Under the pieces are notes generated by a model. That model saw nothing but the letters and a program-made list of their open reading frames with translations, made no database searches and was not told the origin of the DNA. The position numbers and the translations under genes were made by a program. Of a stretch of 64,000 nt of DNA, positions 38,350 to 47,430 are shown in pieces. This DNA comes from Pseudonocardia alaniniphila (GTDB lineage Bacteria > Actinomycetota > Actinomycetes > Mycobacteriales > Pseudonocardiaceae), in contig NZ_JAKXMK010000006.1 of the NCBI RefSeq assembly GCF_022524485.1, positions 124,001 to 188,000 on the forward strand, given 5' to 3'. The number at the start of each line of letters is the position of its first letter. Position 1 is the first letter of the stretch.

Positions 38350-39729
38350 ATGACGACGCCCCGGTCCACCGATGCCACGCCGACACCGGATGATCGGCCC
38401 TCCCCGGTCGGGCCGGCTGCCTCGACCACCGCGACCACGCCCGTCGAGCTGCGCCGGGTGGTCAGCGGCTCGTTGGTCGGCACCGCGCTGGAGTGGTACG
38501 ACTTCTTCATCTACGGCACCGCCGCGGCGCTGGTGTTCAACGTCCTGTTCTTCCCGCAGTCCGACCCCGCTGTCGGCACCCTCACCGCGTTCGCGACGTT
38601 CGGTGTGGGCTTCGTGTTCAGGCCGCTGGGCGGGATCCTGTTCGGCCACATCGGCGACCGCATCGGCCGGCGGGAGACGTTGATCATCACCACGCTGGTG
38701 ATGGGCGTGTCCACCGGCGTGATCGGGCTGCTGCCCACCTACGCGTCGATCGGGGCGTGGGCGCCCGCGCTGCTCGTCCTCCTGCGGGTGCTGCAGGGGC
38801 TCGGGGCCGGTGCGGAGTTCGGCGGGGCGTCCACCCTGCTCGCCGAGCACGCTCCGGCCCACCGCCGGGGCTTCTACACCTCGTTCGCGCAGACGGGCGT
38901 GCAGATCGGTCTCGTGTTGGGGACGGTCGCATTCCTCCTGGTCGGCCTGTTGCCCGACGAGGAGCTGTTCTCCTGGGGCTGGCGGGTGCCGTTCCTGGTG
39001 AGCTTCCTGCTCATCGGCGTCTCCCTGTACGTGCGGCTGCGGGTGGCGGAGTCACCGGTGTTCCGGACGCTCGCCGCCGAGCGGCAGACGGTGAAGCTGC
39101 CCGTGGTGGAGGCGCTGCGCCGCTACCCGCGCAACCTGCTCATCGGCGTGGGTGCCCACATCGCCGACACCGCGGCGGTCTACCTCTACGCCACGTTCAC
39201 CGTCTCCTACGCCACCGGCACGCTGGGCATCCCGCGGGGCACCGTGCTCACCGGCGTCATCGTCTTCGGCCTCGTGGTGATCGCCCTGCAACCCGTGTAC
39301 GGGGCGCTGTCGGACCGGATCGGGCGCCGCCCGCTGAACATCTTCTCCGTGGTGTTCACCGCGGCGTTCGCGTTCCCCTACTTCCTGCTGCTGCGCACCG
39401 AGCAACCCGTGCTGGTGGTGCTCGCGCTCGTCGTCGCCACCGCCTTCGGGGTGGCTCCCATGATCGCCGTGCAACCCGCCTTCTACGCCGAGCTGTTCGG
39501 CGCGCGGGTGCGCTACACCGGCTTCGCCACCTCCCGGGAGGTCGGCGCAGCACTGGCCGGGTTCACCCCGCTCGTGGCCGCGGCGCTCGTCACCGCGGCG
39601 GGCGGCGCCCCGTGGCTGGTGGCCGCCTACCTCATCGCCCTGTGTCTGGTGTCGTTCGTGGCGTTCGTCGCCGCGCCGGAGATGAAGGACATCGACATCG
39701 CCGACGCGGGGCCGCCGGGACCGCGGTGA
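38350..39729 (+). CDS. MHS-family metabolite:proton symporter
   Basis: A 459-residue MFS protein of the metabolite:H+ symporter family, like shikimate and alpha-ketoglutarate permeases. GTALEWYDFFIYGTAAAL is the family signature in the first segment, GHIGDRIGRRETLI the conserved loop, and RVLQGLGAGAEFGGASTLL the fourth segment. It probably brings in an organic acid. ATG 38350 preceded by GAGGAG; the longer upstream frame (from 38134) is not supported. It is followed by an IclR regulator 50 bases on and a FabG-like reductase, a usual layout for aromatic or organic acid catabolism. Confidence 0.88.
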   Translation: MTTPRSTDATPTPDDRPSPVGPAASTTATTPVELRRVVSGSLVGTALEWYDFFIYGTAAALVFNVLFFPQSDPAVGTLTAFATFGVGFVFRPLGGILFGHIGDRIGRRETLIITTLVMGVSTGVIGLLPTYASIGAWAPALLVLLRVLQGLGAGAEFGGASTLLAEHAPAHRRGFYTSFAQTGVQIGLVLGTVAFLLVGLLPDEELFSWGWRVPFLVSFLLIGVSLYVRLRVAESPVFRTLAAERQTVKLPVVEALRRYPRNLLIGVGAHIADTAAVYLYATFTVSYATGTLGIPRGTVLTGVIVFGLVVIALQPVYGALSDRIGRRPLNIFSVVFTAAFAFPYFLLLRTEQPVLVVLALVVATAFGVAPMIAVQPAFYAELFGARVRYTGFATSREVGAALAGFTPLVAAALVTAAGGAPWLVAAYLIALCLVSFVAFVAAPEMKDIDIADAGPPGPR

Positions 39730-39779
39730 GCCCGCGGCCGGCGAGCGAACCGCCTGGTGGGGCCGCATAAGCTGGCGGG

Positions 39780-40535
39780 GTGGCACGTCCGGTCGGCAGC
39801 AATTCGGTGGAGAAGACCCTCGCGGTGCTCGACGCGCTGGGCGACCACGAGCGGATCGCCGACATCGTCGTCGCCACCGGGCTGCACAAGTCCACGGTGC
39901 ACCGGATCCTGCAGGACTTCGCCCGGCTCGGCTTCGTCCGCGTCACGGAGCGGGGCACCTACGAGGGTGGGCCGCGGATCCTGCGGCTGGCCGGTCGCGT
40001 GCTCGCCCGCACCGACGCCGCCGAGCGGGCGGCCCCGGAACTCCATGCCCTGCAGGAGCGCTGTGGCGGCACCGTCCACTTCGCCGTGCTCGACGGCGAC
40101 GAGGCCGTCTACGTGGCGAAGGTCGAGGGCAACAAGCCCTACCGGATGGCGTCGCGGATCGGCATGGCGGTGCCGCTGCACTGCACGGCCATCGGCAAGG
40201 CTGCGCTCGCCGAGCTACCCGAGGACGAGGTGCGGGCCCTGCTCCGGCGTGCGCCCCCGCACGCTCGCACGCCGGCCACGATCGCCGATCCCGACCGGCT
40301 GGTCGAGCACCTGCGGGCGGTGCGGGACCGCGGCTGGGCGGTGGACGAGGAGGAGAACGAGGCGGGCGTGCGGTGTGTCGGTGCCGCCGTGGCCGACCAC
40401 ACCCGCCGCGTGATCGGTGCTGTGAGCGTGTCCCAGCTGGTCGCCGACGTTGCCGGCCGCGCACCGGTCGAGCTCGGCCCCGAGGTCGCCGCCACCGCAC
40501 GGGCGATCTCTCGGCTGCTGGGGGCGCCGGGCTGA
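39780..40535 (+). CDS. IclR-family transcriptional regulator
   Basis: A 251-residue regulator. The N-terminal winged helix (SVEKTLAVLDALGDHERIAD, TGLHKSTVHRILQDFARLGF) precedes the IclR effector domain (VAKVEGNKPYRMASRIGMAV, PLHCTAIGKAALAELPEDEV, DEEENEAGVRCVGAAV), where small acids bind. GTG 39780 is 9 bases after a CATAAG element that may serve as a -10 box for a near-leaderless message. It probably controls the transporter before it or the reductase after it. Confidence 0.9.
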   Translation: MARPVGSNSVEKTLAVLDALGDHERIADIVVATGLHKSTVHRILQDFARLGFVRVTERGTYEGGPRILRLAGRVLARTDAAERAAPELHALQERCGGTVHFAVLDGDEAVYVAKVEGNKPYRMASRIGMAVPLHCTAIGKAALAELPEDEVRALLRRAPPHARTPATIADPDRLVEHLRAVRDRGWAVDEEENEAGVRCVGAAVADHTRRVIGAVSVSQLVADVAGRAPVELGPEVAATARAISRLLGAPG

Positions 40536-40658
40536 GCGCGGCCGGCCGGGGTCCACGGGCGACGGACACCACATCCCACGCCGGTGCCCAGGAGTTGGCG
40601 ATCATCGCCGTGGGGGGAAAGACTCCGCTGACGGCGTCGTCGACAGGAAGAGGATCAG

Positions 40659-41420
40659 ATGACCCAGACCACCGCCCGGGTGGCGATCGTGACCGGAGCG
40701 GCCCGCGGAATCGGGGCCGCCACTGCCCAGCGTCTGGCTCGTGACGGGTTCGCGGTTGCGGTGATCGACCTCGAGGAGTCCGCGGCCAAGGCGACGGTGC
40801 GCGCGATCGAGGACGAGGGCGGGCGGGCGCTCGCCGTCGGCGCCGACGTGTCCGACGCGGCGCAGGTCGACGCCGCCGTCACGCGCGTGGCCGAGGAGCT
40901 CGGTCCGCCGACCGTGCTGATCAACAACGCCGGGATCACCCGCGACAACCTGATCTTCAAGATGGCGGAGCAGGACTGGGACATGGTGATGGGCGTGCAC
41001 CTGCGCGGCTCGTTCCTGATGACCAGGGCCGTCCAGAAGTACATGGTCGAGCAGCGCTTCGGCCGCATCGTGAACCTGTCGAGCACCTCGGCGCTCGGCA
41101 ACCGGGGCCAGGCCAACTACTCCACGGCGAAGGCCGGGCTCCAGGGCTTCACCAAGACCCTCGCGATCGAGCTCGGCAAGTTCGGTGTCACGGTCAACTG
41201 CATCGCGCCGGGCTTCATCGTCAGCGACATGACGAGGGCGACGGCCGAGCGGATCGGCGAGGACTGGGACACCTATGTGGCCGCCAGGGCCGCCCAGATC
41301 CCCGTGGCGCGGGCCGGTCAGCCGGAGGACATCGCGAACACCGTCTCGTTCTTCGTGAGCGAGGGTGCCGGGTTCGTCTCCGGTCAGGTGATCTACGTGG
41401 CGGGCGGCCCGAAGGCCTGA
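40659..41420 (+). CDS. FabG/PhaB-like 3-oxoacyl reductase (SDR)
   Basis: A 253-residue classical SDR with all catalytic residues: TGAARGIGAATA cofactor loop, INNAGITRDNL, NLSSTSALGN with Ser, and NYSTAKAGLQGFTKTLAIEL with Tyr and Lys. IVSDMTRA and QPEDIANTVSFFVSEGAGFV are typical of FabG and acetoacetyl-CoA reductases. It reduces a 3-oxoacyl thioester with NAD(P)H. ATG 40659 with GGAAGAGGA upstream. It ends before two hairpins. Confidence 0.88.
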   Translation: MTQTTARVAIVTGAARGIGAATAQRLARDGFAVAVIDLEESAAKATVRAIEDEGGRALAVGADVSDAAQVDAAVTRVAEELGPPTVLINNAGITRDNLIFKMAEQDWDMVMGVHLRGSFLMTRAVQKYMVEQRFGRIVNLSSTSALGNRGQANYSTAKAGLQGFTKTLAIELGKFGVTVNCIAPGFIVSDMTRATAERIGEDWDTYVAARAAQIPVARAGQPEDIANTVSFFVSEGAGFVSGQVIYVAGGPKA

Positions 41421-41428
41421 TCCGGGGG

Positions 41429-41447
41429 GATCCGCTTCGCGCGGATC
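41429..41447 (+). terminator. Hairpin after the FabG-like gene
   Basis: GATCCGC at 41429-41435 pairs with GCGGATC at 41441-41447 across a 5-base loop, 9 bases past the stop. Short but perfect. Confidence 0.55.
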
Positions 41448-41480
41448 ATCACGGCCGACGACTCGTGAACGCTGACCGTC

Positions 41481-41515
41481 CTACCGGCCGCGGGCGCCGA
41501 GCCCGCGGCCGGTAG
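41481..41515. terminator. Strong bidirectional terminator
   Basis: A perfect 15-bp stem (CTACCGGCCGCGGGC and its complement) with loop GCCGA between the convergent FabG-like gene and the glycosidase-like lipoprotein gene. Confidence 0.85.
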
Positions 41516-41528
41516 GCGGGAGCGGACG

Positions 41529-42881
41529 TCAGGGAGCGCGCTGGGAGAGCAGGACCGCCCACGGCGGAAGCGGGTCGCCTTCCGAGAGATCGACGGGGTC
41601 CTCCGTCAGGTTCACGACGAGCATCCCGTCCGGTGCCCGGAACGCGAGCACCGGCAGCGTCGGTGAGTGCCCGATCGCCACGTGGCCCGCCTCCAGCCGT
41701 GGCACGAGCCACTGCCATGGCGCCGTGAGCGGGGTGGGGCGGCCGCCGTCGGCCTGGGTGCTGTCCGTCCAGAGGGCGGAGAACCCGAGGTCGGACCCCT
41801 GCGGACCCCAGAGGAGGGCGCCCGACACCCCTGACTGCGCATAGGCGGCCAGGACAGCGAGGGTGGACGCGGCGCTGGCCTGGCTGGTGGCCCCGCCCTG
41901 CTGGTCGGAGGGCACGTCCGGGTAGAACTCCGCCCACCAGACGGGTAGCTGTGTGCGCGCGCGGATCCACGTGGTCAGGTCGGCGAACTTCCGCGCGGCA
42001 GCGTCGGCAGGCTCCGCGAGCGTCTCGTTCCTGGTCGCCGTGGCTCCGTCCACCGCGACGAAGTCGGCACCGACGTTGTTGGCCAGCCAGTAGTCGACAA
42101 CGTCGAGGGCGCGCTGGTCGGCGACGCCCCACGGGCCCCGGACGTCCGAGGAGTCGGGGGAGCCGGGGTCGAGGCTGGTCAGCACGACGTAGGGGCCGCC
42201 GATCTCGACGTTGGGGCGAACCGCCTTCACCGCCGTGTAGACCTTGTTGTAGAGCTCGGTGTAGCCCTCGTAGTCCCAGCGGTTCTTGCCACTGTCGTAG
42301 AAGCCCTTGAGCTCGTTCCACACCAGCACCCGCTCGATCTGCGGGTAGCGCTGCACCGCCTGCGCGGCGAGCGCGGCGAAGTCGTCGAAGTGGGCGGGCT
42401 CGGGGGCCGTCTCCAGCTCCGACCAGTCGGTCTGGCCCGGCTGGCCGCCCTTCATCCAGTCGGGCGAACAGCACAGCGTGAGGACGGTGCGCCCGCCGGT
42501 CTCCTTCACGAGCTGCATGCGCTCGTCGAGGCTCGACCAGTCGAAGTCGCCCGGAGCGGGCTCCGGGTTGAGCGTGCCGAAGCCCATCAGGTGGATGTTC
42601 TGCCATATCGCGCCGTTGTTGGCCAGGATGCCCTCGCCCCGCTGGCGGGCCTCGGTGGGCTCGTCGGGGTCGAGGCTGTACTGGGTGTGCGTGACGCCCA
42701 GCTCCAGTGGCGTGACCTGCTGCTTCCAGTTCCAGTCGTTGCCGAAGCCGAGCGCACGCACCGTCGCGTCCGACAGATCCGATGGGCCCGTCGGTGCGGG
42801 CGCACCGGAGCAGGCGACCAGCGCCATGGCGAGCGCCACCAGGACGGCGGCGAGCTGGGGACGACGCACGAAGGACCTCAT
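41529..42881 (-). CDS. Secreted lipoprotein with a GH39-like glycosidase barrel
   Basis: A 450-residue exported protein. The signal peptide AVLVALAMALVAC ends in a lipobox with Cys24. The mature protein looks like a (beta/alpha)8 glycosidase: FDWSSLDERMQLVKETGGRT is an early strand-helix unit, VLVWNELKGFY holds the Asn-Glu pair of clan A acid/base residues, and LPVWWAEFYPD holds a candidate nucleophile Glu. A small beta domain closes it (LVVNLTEDPVDL). Substrate unknown. It lies 30 bases after cydC on the same strand and could be read from the cyd promoter. Confidence 0.75.
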   Translation of the reverse strand: MRSFVRRPQLAAVLVALAMALVACSGAPAPTGPSDLSDATVRALGFGNDWNWKQQVTPLELGVTHTQYSLDPDEPTEARQRGEGILANNGAIWQNIHLMGFGTLNPEPAPGDFDWSSLDERMQLVKETGGRTVLTLCCSPDWMKGGQPGQTDWSELETAPEPAHFDDFAALAAQAVQRYPQIERVLVWNELKGFYDSGKNRWDYEGYTELYNKVYTAVKAVRPNVEIGGPYVVLTSLDPGSPDSSDVRGPWGVADQRALDVVDYWLANNVGADFVAVDGATATRNETLAEPADAAARKFADLTTWIRARTQLPVWWAEFYPDVPSDQQGGATSQASAASTLAVLAAYAQSGVSGALLWGPQGSDLGFSALWTDSTQADGGRPTPLTAPWQWLVPRLEAGHVAIGHSPTLPVLAFRAPDGMLVVNLTEDPVDLSEGDPLPPWAVLLSQRAP

Positions 42882-42911
42882 CGAATCGGTGGATGGTGGA
42901 TGATCTCGACC

Positions 42912-44663
42912 CTATCGACATGAGAGTGTCGGATCGTCGCTGTGGCCCGGCTGAGAAAGCCACCCATATCGGTACCATCCGTGCGCATTGATCAGCTGGT
43001 CATGCGTGCCGCGCTGCGCGACTCGCCCTCCCACCACCACGATGATCTCGTCGAGCCGCTCCAGGCGGGCCGTGTCGTGGGTGATGAGAATCATGGAGCG
43101 GCCCTCGGTGGCTGCGAGTAGATCGTCGAGAACCGCGTCGCGGGTGTCGGGATCGAGGTGGGTGGTCGGTTCGTCGAGCACCAGCATCCCGGGATCGACG
43201 AGCAGCGCCCTGGCCAGGGCGAGCCGCTGGCGCATTCCGCCCGACAGCCGGGCCCCGTGCGCGCCGACCTCCGTGTCGAGCCCGTCGGTGGCGCGCAGGT
43301 CGGCCGCGAGCCGGACACGGTCGAGAACGTCCCACAGCTCCTCGTCGGACGCGCCGGGCCGGGCGAGCCGCAGGTTCTCCCGCACGGTGCTGGCGAAGAC
43401 GTGCGGGTCCTGCGGCACGCCGCTCACGCCGGCGCGCACGACGTCGGGGTCCTGGGTCGTGACGTCCACGCCGTCGAGGCGGACGGTGCCGTGGTCCGGG
43501 TCGCGGAAGCGGAACAGCACGTCGGCGAGTGTGCTCTTCCCCGAGCCGCTGGGGCCGAGCACCGCGATGCGCCGGCCCGGTGGGACGTCCAGGTCGAGGC
43601 CGTCGAGGGCCCACGGTTCGTCCGGCCCGTAACGGACGCGCAGGTCCCGGATGCGCAGGCCGTTCTCCGGGAGGGCGGGCCGGGCACGCCTCAGCCGCAC
43701 CGCGGACGGGGTGTCGAGAACGTCGAACAGGCGCGCACCGGCCGCGCGCACCGCCCCGAGCCGTGCCGCCGCCGCGGGCAGCGGGGCGACGATCTCGAAC
43801 GCGGCGAGAGCGGTGAGCACCAGCACGGCGAGTGGCACTGGGCCGAGCGCGCCGTTCTCGACGGCGGTGACGCCCAGCAGCAGCGTGCCCCACAGCGTCA
43901 GGCCCGCGATCAGCGCGGATGCCCCGGCACCGAGCCCGAGCAGGCGGGCATCGCGCCGCTCGACGCGCGTGAGCTCGGCGTCGGCGTCCTCGACGCGCGC
44001 GATGGCAGCGGGCATGGCTCCGTAGGCGACGAGGTCGGGCGCCCCGTGCAACGCGTCGACCAGGGCGGTGGAGAGCGCCCCGCGGGCAGCGGCGCGCCTG
44101 CGGCCCGGCTCCCGCCCGGCGGCCGCCGCGATCAGCGGTACGGCGACCCCACCCAGGAGCAGCCCGGCCGCGAGCAGGACTCCGCCCGGCACCAGCACCA
44201 CCGTGGCGACCGTGACGACGCCCGCGCCGGTGACCAGGGCGGCCAGCGGTGGGGTGAGCCCGCGGACGAGCAGGTCCTGCGTGGCGTCGGTGTCGCTCAC
44301 CAGCCGCGTGACCAGGTCTCCCGTGCGGAAGCGGTGGATGGGCTCGGTGCGTGCGAGCCGCTCGTACACGCGCACCCGCACATCCGAGAGCGTCCGCAGC
44401 GCCGCGTCGTGCGTGATCAGGCGTTCGAGGTAACGCGCGACTCCGCGCGTGACACCGAGCGCCCGGGTGGCGACCACCGCCACGCTGAGCGCGGTGATCG
44501 GGGGGTGGGTGGCGGCGGTCGCGATCAGCCAGGCCGCCACGACGAGCAGGCCCACCCCGGCCGCGGTGGCGGTCGCGCCGGCGAGCACGCCGAGGGCGAA
44601 ACGGGCCCCGCGTGGACGGGCCAGCGCGATCATGCGGCGCAGCGGGTCGTGCGGGCGCCTCAT
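42912..44663 (-). CDS. cydC: Cysteine/glutathione exporter subunit CydC
   Basis: A 583-residue half-type ABC exporter: six membrane segments, then an ATPase domain with Walker A LGPSGSGKSTLADV, signature LSGGMRQRLALARALL and Walker B LVLDEPTTHLD. With CydD it forms a heterodimer that exports thiols or handles heme needed for cytochrome bd assembly. ATG 44663 overlaps the cydD stop by 4 nt. It is the last gene of cydABDC. Confidence 0.93.
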   Translation of the reverse strand: MRRPHDPLRRMIALARPRGARFALGVLAGATATAAGVGLLVVAAWLIATAATHPPITALSVAVVATRALGVTRGVARYLERLITHDAALRTLSDVRVRVYERLARTEPIHRFRTGDLVTRLVSDTDATQDLLVRGLTPPLAALVTGAGVVTVATVVLVPGGVLLAAGLLLGGVAVPLIAAAAGREPGRRRAAARGALSTALVDALHGAPDLVAYGAMPAAIARVEDADAELTRVERRDARLLGLGAGASALIAGLTLWGTLLLGVTAVENGALGPVPLAVLVLTALAAFEIVAPLPAAAARLGAVRAAGARLFDVLDTPSAVRLRRARPALPENGLRIRDLRVRYGPDEPWALDGLDLDVPPGRRIAVLGPSGSGKSTLADVLFRFRDPDHGTVRLDGVDVTTQDPDVVRAGVSGVPQDPHVFASTVRENLRLARPGASDEELWDVLDRVRLAADLRATDGLDTEVGAHGARLSGGMRQRLALARALLVDPGMLVLDEPTTHLDPDTRDAVLDDLLAATEGRSMILITHDTARLERLDEIIVVVGGRVAQRGTHDQLINAHGWYRYGWLSQPGHSDDPTLSCR

Positions 44664-46411
44664 CCGGCTGCTCCGACCGTCTCGGCCGGCACCGCGATCC
44701 GACCGTCGTGCAGGTGCACGACCTCGTCGGCGAGGTCGGCCCATCCCGCGTCGTGCGCGACGATCACGCCCGTGCGTCCCCGCAGCAGCCGGGTGACGCC
44801 CGCCCGCACGGCCGCGGCGTTCTCCGGGTCCAGATGGGCGGTGGGCTCGTCGAGCAGGACGATCGGCGCGCCATCCCCTTCCTGGCGAAGGAACGCCCTG
44901 GCCAGCGCGATGCGCTGGCGCTGCCCCGCCGAGAGCCTGCTGCCGCGCTCACCGAGCCGGGTTGCATACCCGTAGGGGAGTGCGCCGATCAGCTCCTCCG
45001 CCTCGGCGAGCCGGGCCGCACGGCGAACGGAGGCGTCGGAGGCGTCCGGGTCGCCGAGGCGGATGTTGTCGGCCACGGAGGCGTCGAACAGGTAGGGCCG
45101 CTGCGGCACCCACGCGATCCGGCGCCGCCACTGCTCGACGTCCACGTCACGCAGGTCGCGGGGCTCGCCGTCGTCCCCCGTGACCGCGATCCGTCCTGCC
45201 GTCGGGTCGGTGAACCGCAGCAGCAACGACACCAGGCTCGTCTTGCCTGCTCCGCTGCGTCCCGTGACGAGGACGGTCGCACCGGGCCGCAGCGTCAGGT
45301 CCACTCCGGTGAGCGCTGGTCGCGACCGGCCGGGATAGGTGAGCCCGACGTCGTGGAACCGGACCTCGGGGGCGGCGGCGACTCGTACCCGGGATGCGGG
45401 CGACTCGCGCACGGGACCCGGGCTCGCGGAGAGGACGCGCGCGTCGCCCGTCCGGGTCGTCACGGTCTGCGGGCGCTCCAGTGCGGCGAAGACCTGTTCG
45501 GCCGCGGCGAGGCCCTCCGTGCTCGCGTGGAACCGGGCGCCTACCTCGCGCAGCGGGAGGTAGGCCTCGGGGGCGAGGATCAGCACGAGCAGGGCGGTCT
45601 CCAGGTCGAGCTGCCCGTAGAGCAGCCGCAGCCCGATCTCCACCGCGACGAGCGCCACGGCGAGCGTGGCGAGCAGTTCGAGCACGAACGCCGAGAGGAA
45701 CGCCACCCGCAGCGTGCCCATCGTGGCGGAGCGGTGCTCCTCGGTCACCCGCCGGATCAACCCGGCCTCGGCCTTCGCACGGCGGAACACGGCCAGCGTC
45801 GGGAGCCCCTCCACGACGTCGAGGAAGTGGCCGCCGAGGCGTTCCAGCAGGTGCCATTGGCGGCGTGTGCGGGACTGGGTGTGCCAGCCCACGAGCGCCA
45901 TGAACACCGGAATCAACGGCAGTGTCAGTGCGATCACGAGGGCGGAGATCCAGTCGGCCCGGACCACCACCACGAGCACGGCCACGGGGACGAGCGCAGC
46001 GAGCACGAGCTGGGGCAGGTACCGGGCGACGTAGTCGTCGAGGGCGTCCAGGCCGCGGGTGGCGAGCGTGACGAGCTGCCCGGCGTCGGTGGAGGCGGGG
46101 TCGCCGCCCGTGACGTGCCGGACGAGTCGCCGGCGCAGGTCCGACTTCACCCCCGCCGCGCTGCGCAAGGCCATGGTCTCCGCCCCGTACGAGAGCGCGG
46201 CGCGGGCCAGTGCCACGAGCGCCACGGCACCGACGGTGCCGGCCACTGCCTGCGCGGTCACTCCCGTGGTGGCGGTCGCGACGGCGTGGGCGATCAGCCA
46301 TGCCTGCAGCAGGATCAGCCCGGTGGCGGCGGCGGCGCAGGCCACGGTGACCGCCAGGTGCACCCGCACCGCGCGGGTGGTGCGCACCAGCCGTGGGTCC
46401 AGGGGCCTCAT
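44660..46411 (-). CDS. cydD: Cysteine/glutathione exporter subunit CydD
   Basis: A 583-residue ABC half-exporter. WHTQSRTRRQWHLLERLGGH and FLDVVEGLPTLAVFRRAKAE are characteristic of CydD. ATPase: Walker A VTGRSGAGKTS, signature LSAGQRQRIALARAFL, Walker B IVLLDEPTAHLD. ATG 46411 overlaps the cydB stop by 4 nt. It is the same length as CydC, with which it pairs. Confidence 0.94.
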   Translation of the reverse strand: MRPLDPRLVRTTRAVRVHLAVTVACAAAATGLILLQAWLIAHAVATATTGVTAQAVAGTVGAVALVALARAALSYGAETMALRSAAGVKSDLRRRLVRHVTGGDPASTDAGQLVTLATRGLDALDDYVARYLPQLVLAALVPVAVLVVVVRADWISALVIALTLPLIPVFMALVGWHTQSRTRRQWHLLERLGGHFLDVVEGLPTLAVFRRAKAEAGLIRRVTEEHRSATMGTLRVAFLSAFVLELLATLAVALVAVEIGLRLLYGQLDLETALLVLILAPEAYLPLREVGARFHASTEGLAAAEQVFAALERPQTVTTRTGDARVLSASPGPVRESPASRVRVAAAPEVRFHDVGLTYPGRSRPALTGVDLTLRPGATVLVTGRSGAGKTSLVSLLLRFTDPTAGRIAVTGDDGEPRDLRDVDVEQWRRRIAWVPQRPYLFDASVADNIRLGDPDASDASVRRAARLAEAEELIGALPYGYATRLGERGSRLSAGQRQRIALARAFLRQEGDGAPIVLLDEPTAHLDPENAAAVRAGVTRLLRGRTGVIVAHDAGWADLADEVVHLHDGRIAVPAETVGAAG

Positions 46412-47412
46412 GCGACGTGCGCCCTGGTCACCCGGCGCCGGAAGACCCAGTAGCTCCATGCCTGGTAGGCGATCACCAGCGGCAGGAACACCGCGCCGAT
46501 CCAGCTCAGCACCCCCAAGGTGTAGGGCGCCGAGGCGGCGCTCGCGACGGTGAGGTCGAACGCCGGGTCGACGAGCGAGGGGAGCACCACCGGGAACAGC
46601 GAGCCGAAGATCGCCGCGGTGAAGGCCGCGACCGCGACGGCCGTGGCCGCGAACGACCAGCCCTCCCGCCTGCGCAGCACGAGCACGAATGCGGCGAGCA
46701 GGGCCGCGACCGACACGGCGGCGGGGATCACCGGCACCCCGTGCTGGTCGGCGGTCCACAGCAGGAACCCGGCCAGCGCCACCAGTGCCACGGGCCCGGC
46801 CCTCCGGGCGACGGCCCGGGAGCGGTGGCGTACGGGCCCGTCCGTCTTGAGCGCCAGGAAGACGGCGCCGTGCAGGACGAACAGTGTGACCGTCGTGATG
46901 CCGCCGAGCAGCGCGTACGGGTTCAGCAGGTCGACCAGGCTCGAGGTCACGACCCCGTCCGGTCCCAGCTCCACGCCCCGCACGATGTTGGCGAACACCA
47001 CTCCCCAGATGAAGGCGGGCACCACGCTGCCCGTGACGATCGCCACGTCCCATCGCGCCCGCCAGCGCGGGTCGTCGACCTTTCCGCGGTACTCGAACGC
47101 CACGCCGCGGCCGATCAGCGCGAGAATGACCAGCAGCAACGGGAGGTAGAACCCGCTGAGCGTGGCCGCGTACCAGGCGGGGAAGGCCGCGAACATGGCG
47201 CCGACAGCGGTGATGAGCCACACCTCGTTGCCGTCCCAGACGGGGCCGATCGCGTTGATGACGACACGGCGGTCGCTCTCCCGGTGGGCCGGGTCGTCGC
47301 CCCTGCCGAGTACGGGCAGCAGCATCCCGACGCCGAAGTCGAAGCCCTCGAGCACGAAGTAGCCGGTCCACAGCACGGCGATGGCGACGAACCAGACTGT
47401 TGGGAGATCCAT
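46408..47412 (-). CDS. cydB: Cytochrome bd ubiquinol/menaquinol oxidase subunit II
   Basis: A 334-residue membrane subunit. The first segment contains FVLEGFDFGVGMLLPVLG, the signature of CydB; NAIGPVWDGNEVWLITAVGA follows, and WRARWDVAIVTGSVVPAFIW is typical of the family. It stabilises the heme-bearing subunit I. ATG 47412. The gap from cydA is 18 bases. Confidence 0.95.
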   Translation of the reverse strand: MDLPTVWFVAIAVLWTGYFVLEGFDFGVGMLLPVLGRGDDPAHRESDRRVVINAIGPVWDGNEVWLITAVGAMFAAFPAWYAATLSGFYLPLLLVILALIGRGVAFEYRGKVDDPRWRARWDVAIVTGSVVPAFIWGVVFANIVRGVELGPDGVVTSSLVDLLNPYALLGGITTVTLFVLHGAVFLALKTDGPVRHRSRAVARRAGPVALVALAGFLLWTADQHGVPVIPAAVSVAALLAAFVLVLRRREGWSFAATAVAVAAFTAAIFGSLFPVVLPSLVDPAFDLTVASAASAPYTLGVLSWIGAVFLPLVIAYQAWSYWVFRRRVTRAHVA

Positions 47413-47430
47413 CTCGGCTCCTCGTGGCCG

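Noticed and set aside
44612..46453. Plus-strand 613-codon open frame
   Set aside because: Antisense to cydD and neighbours. Third-position GC bias belongs to the minus-strand genes.
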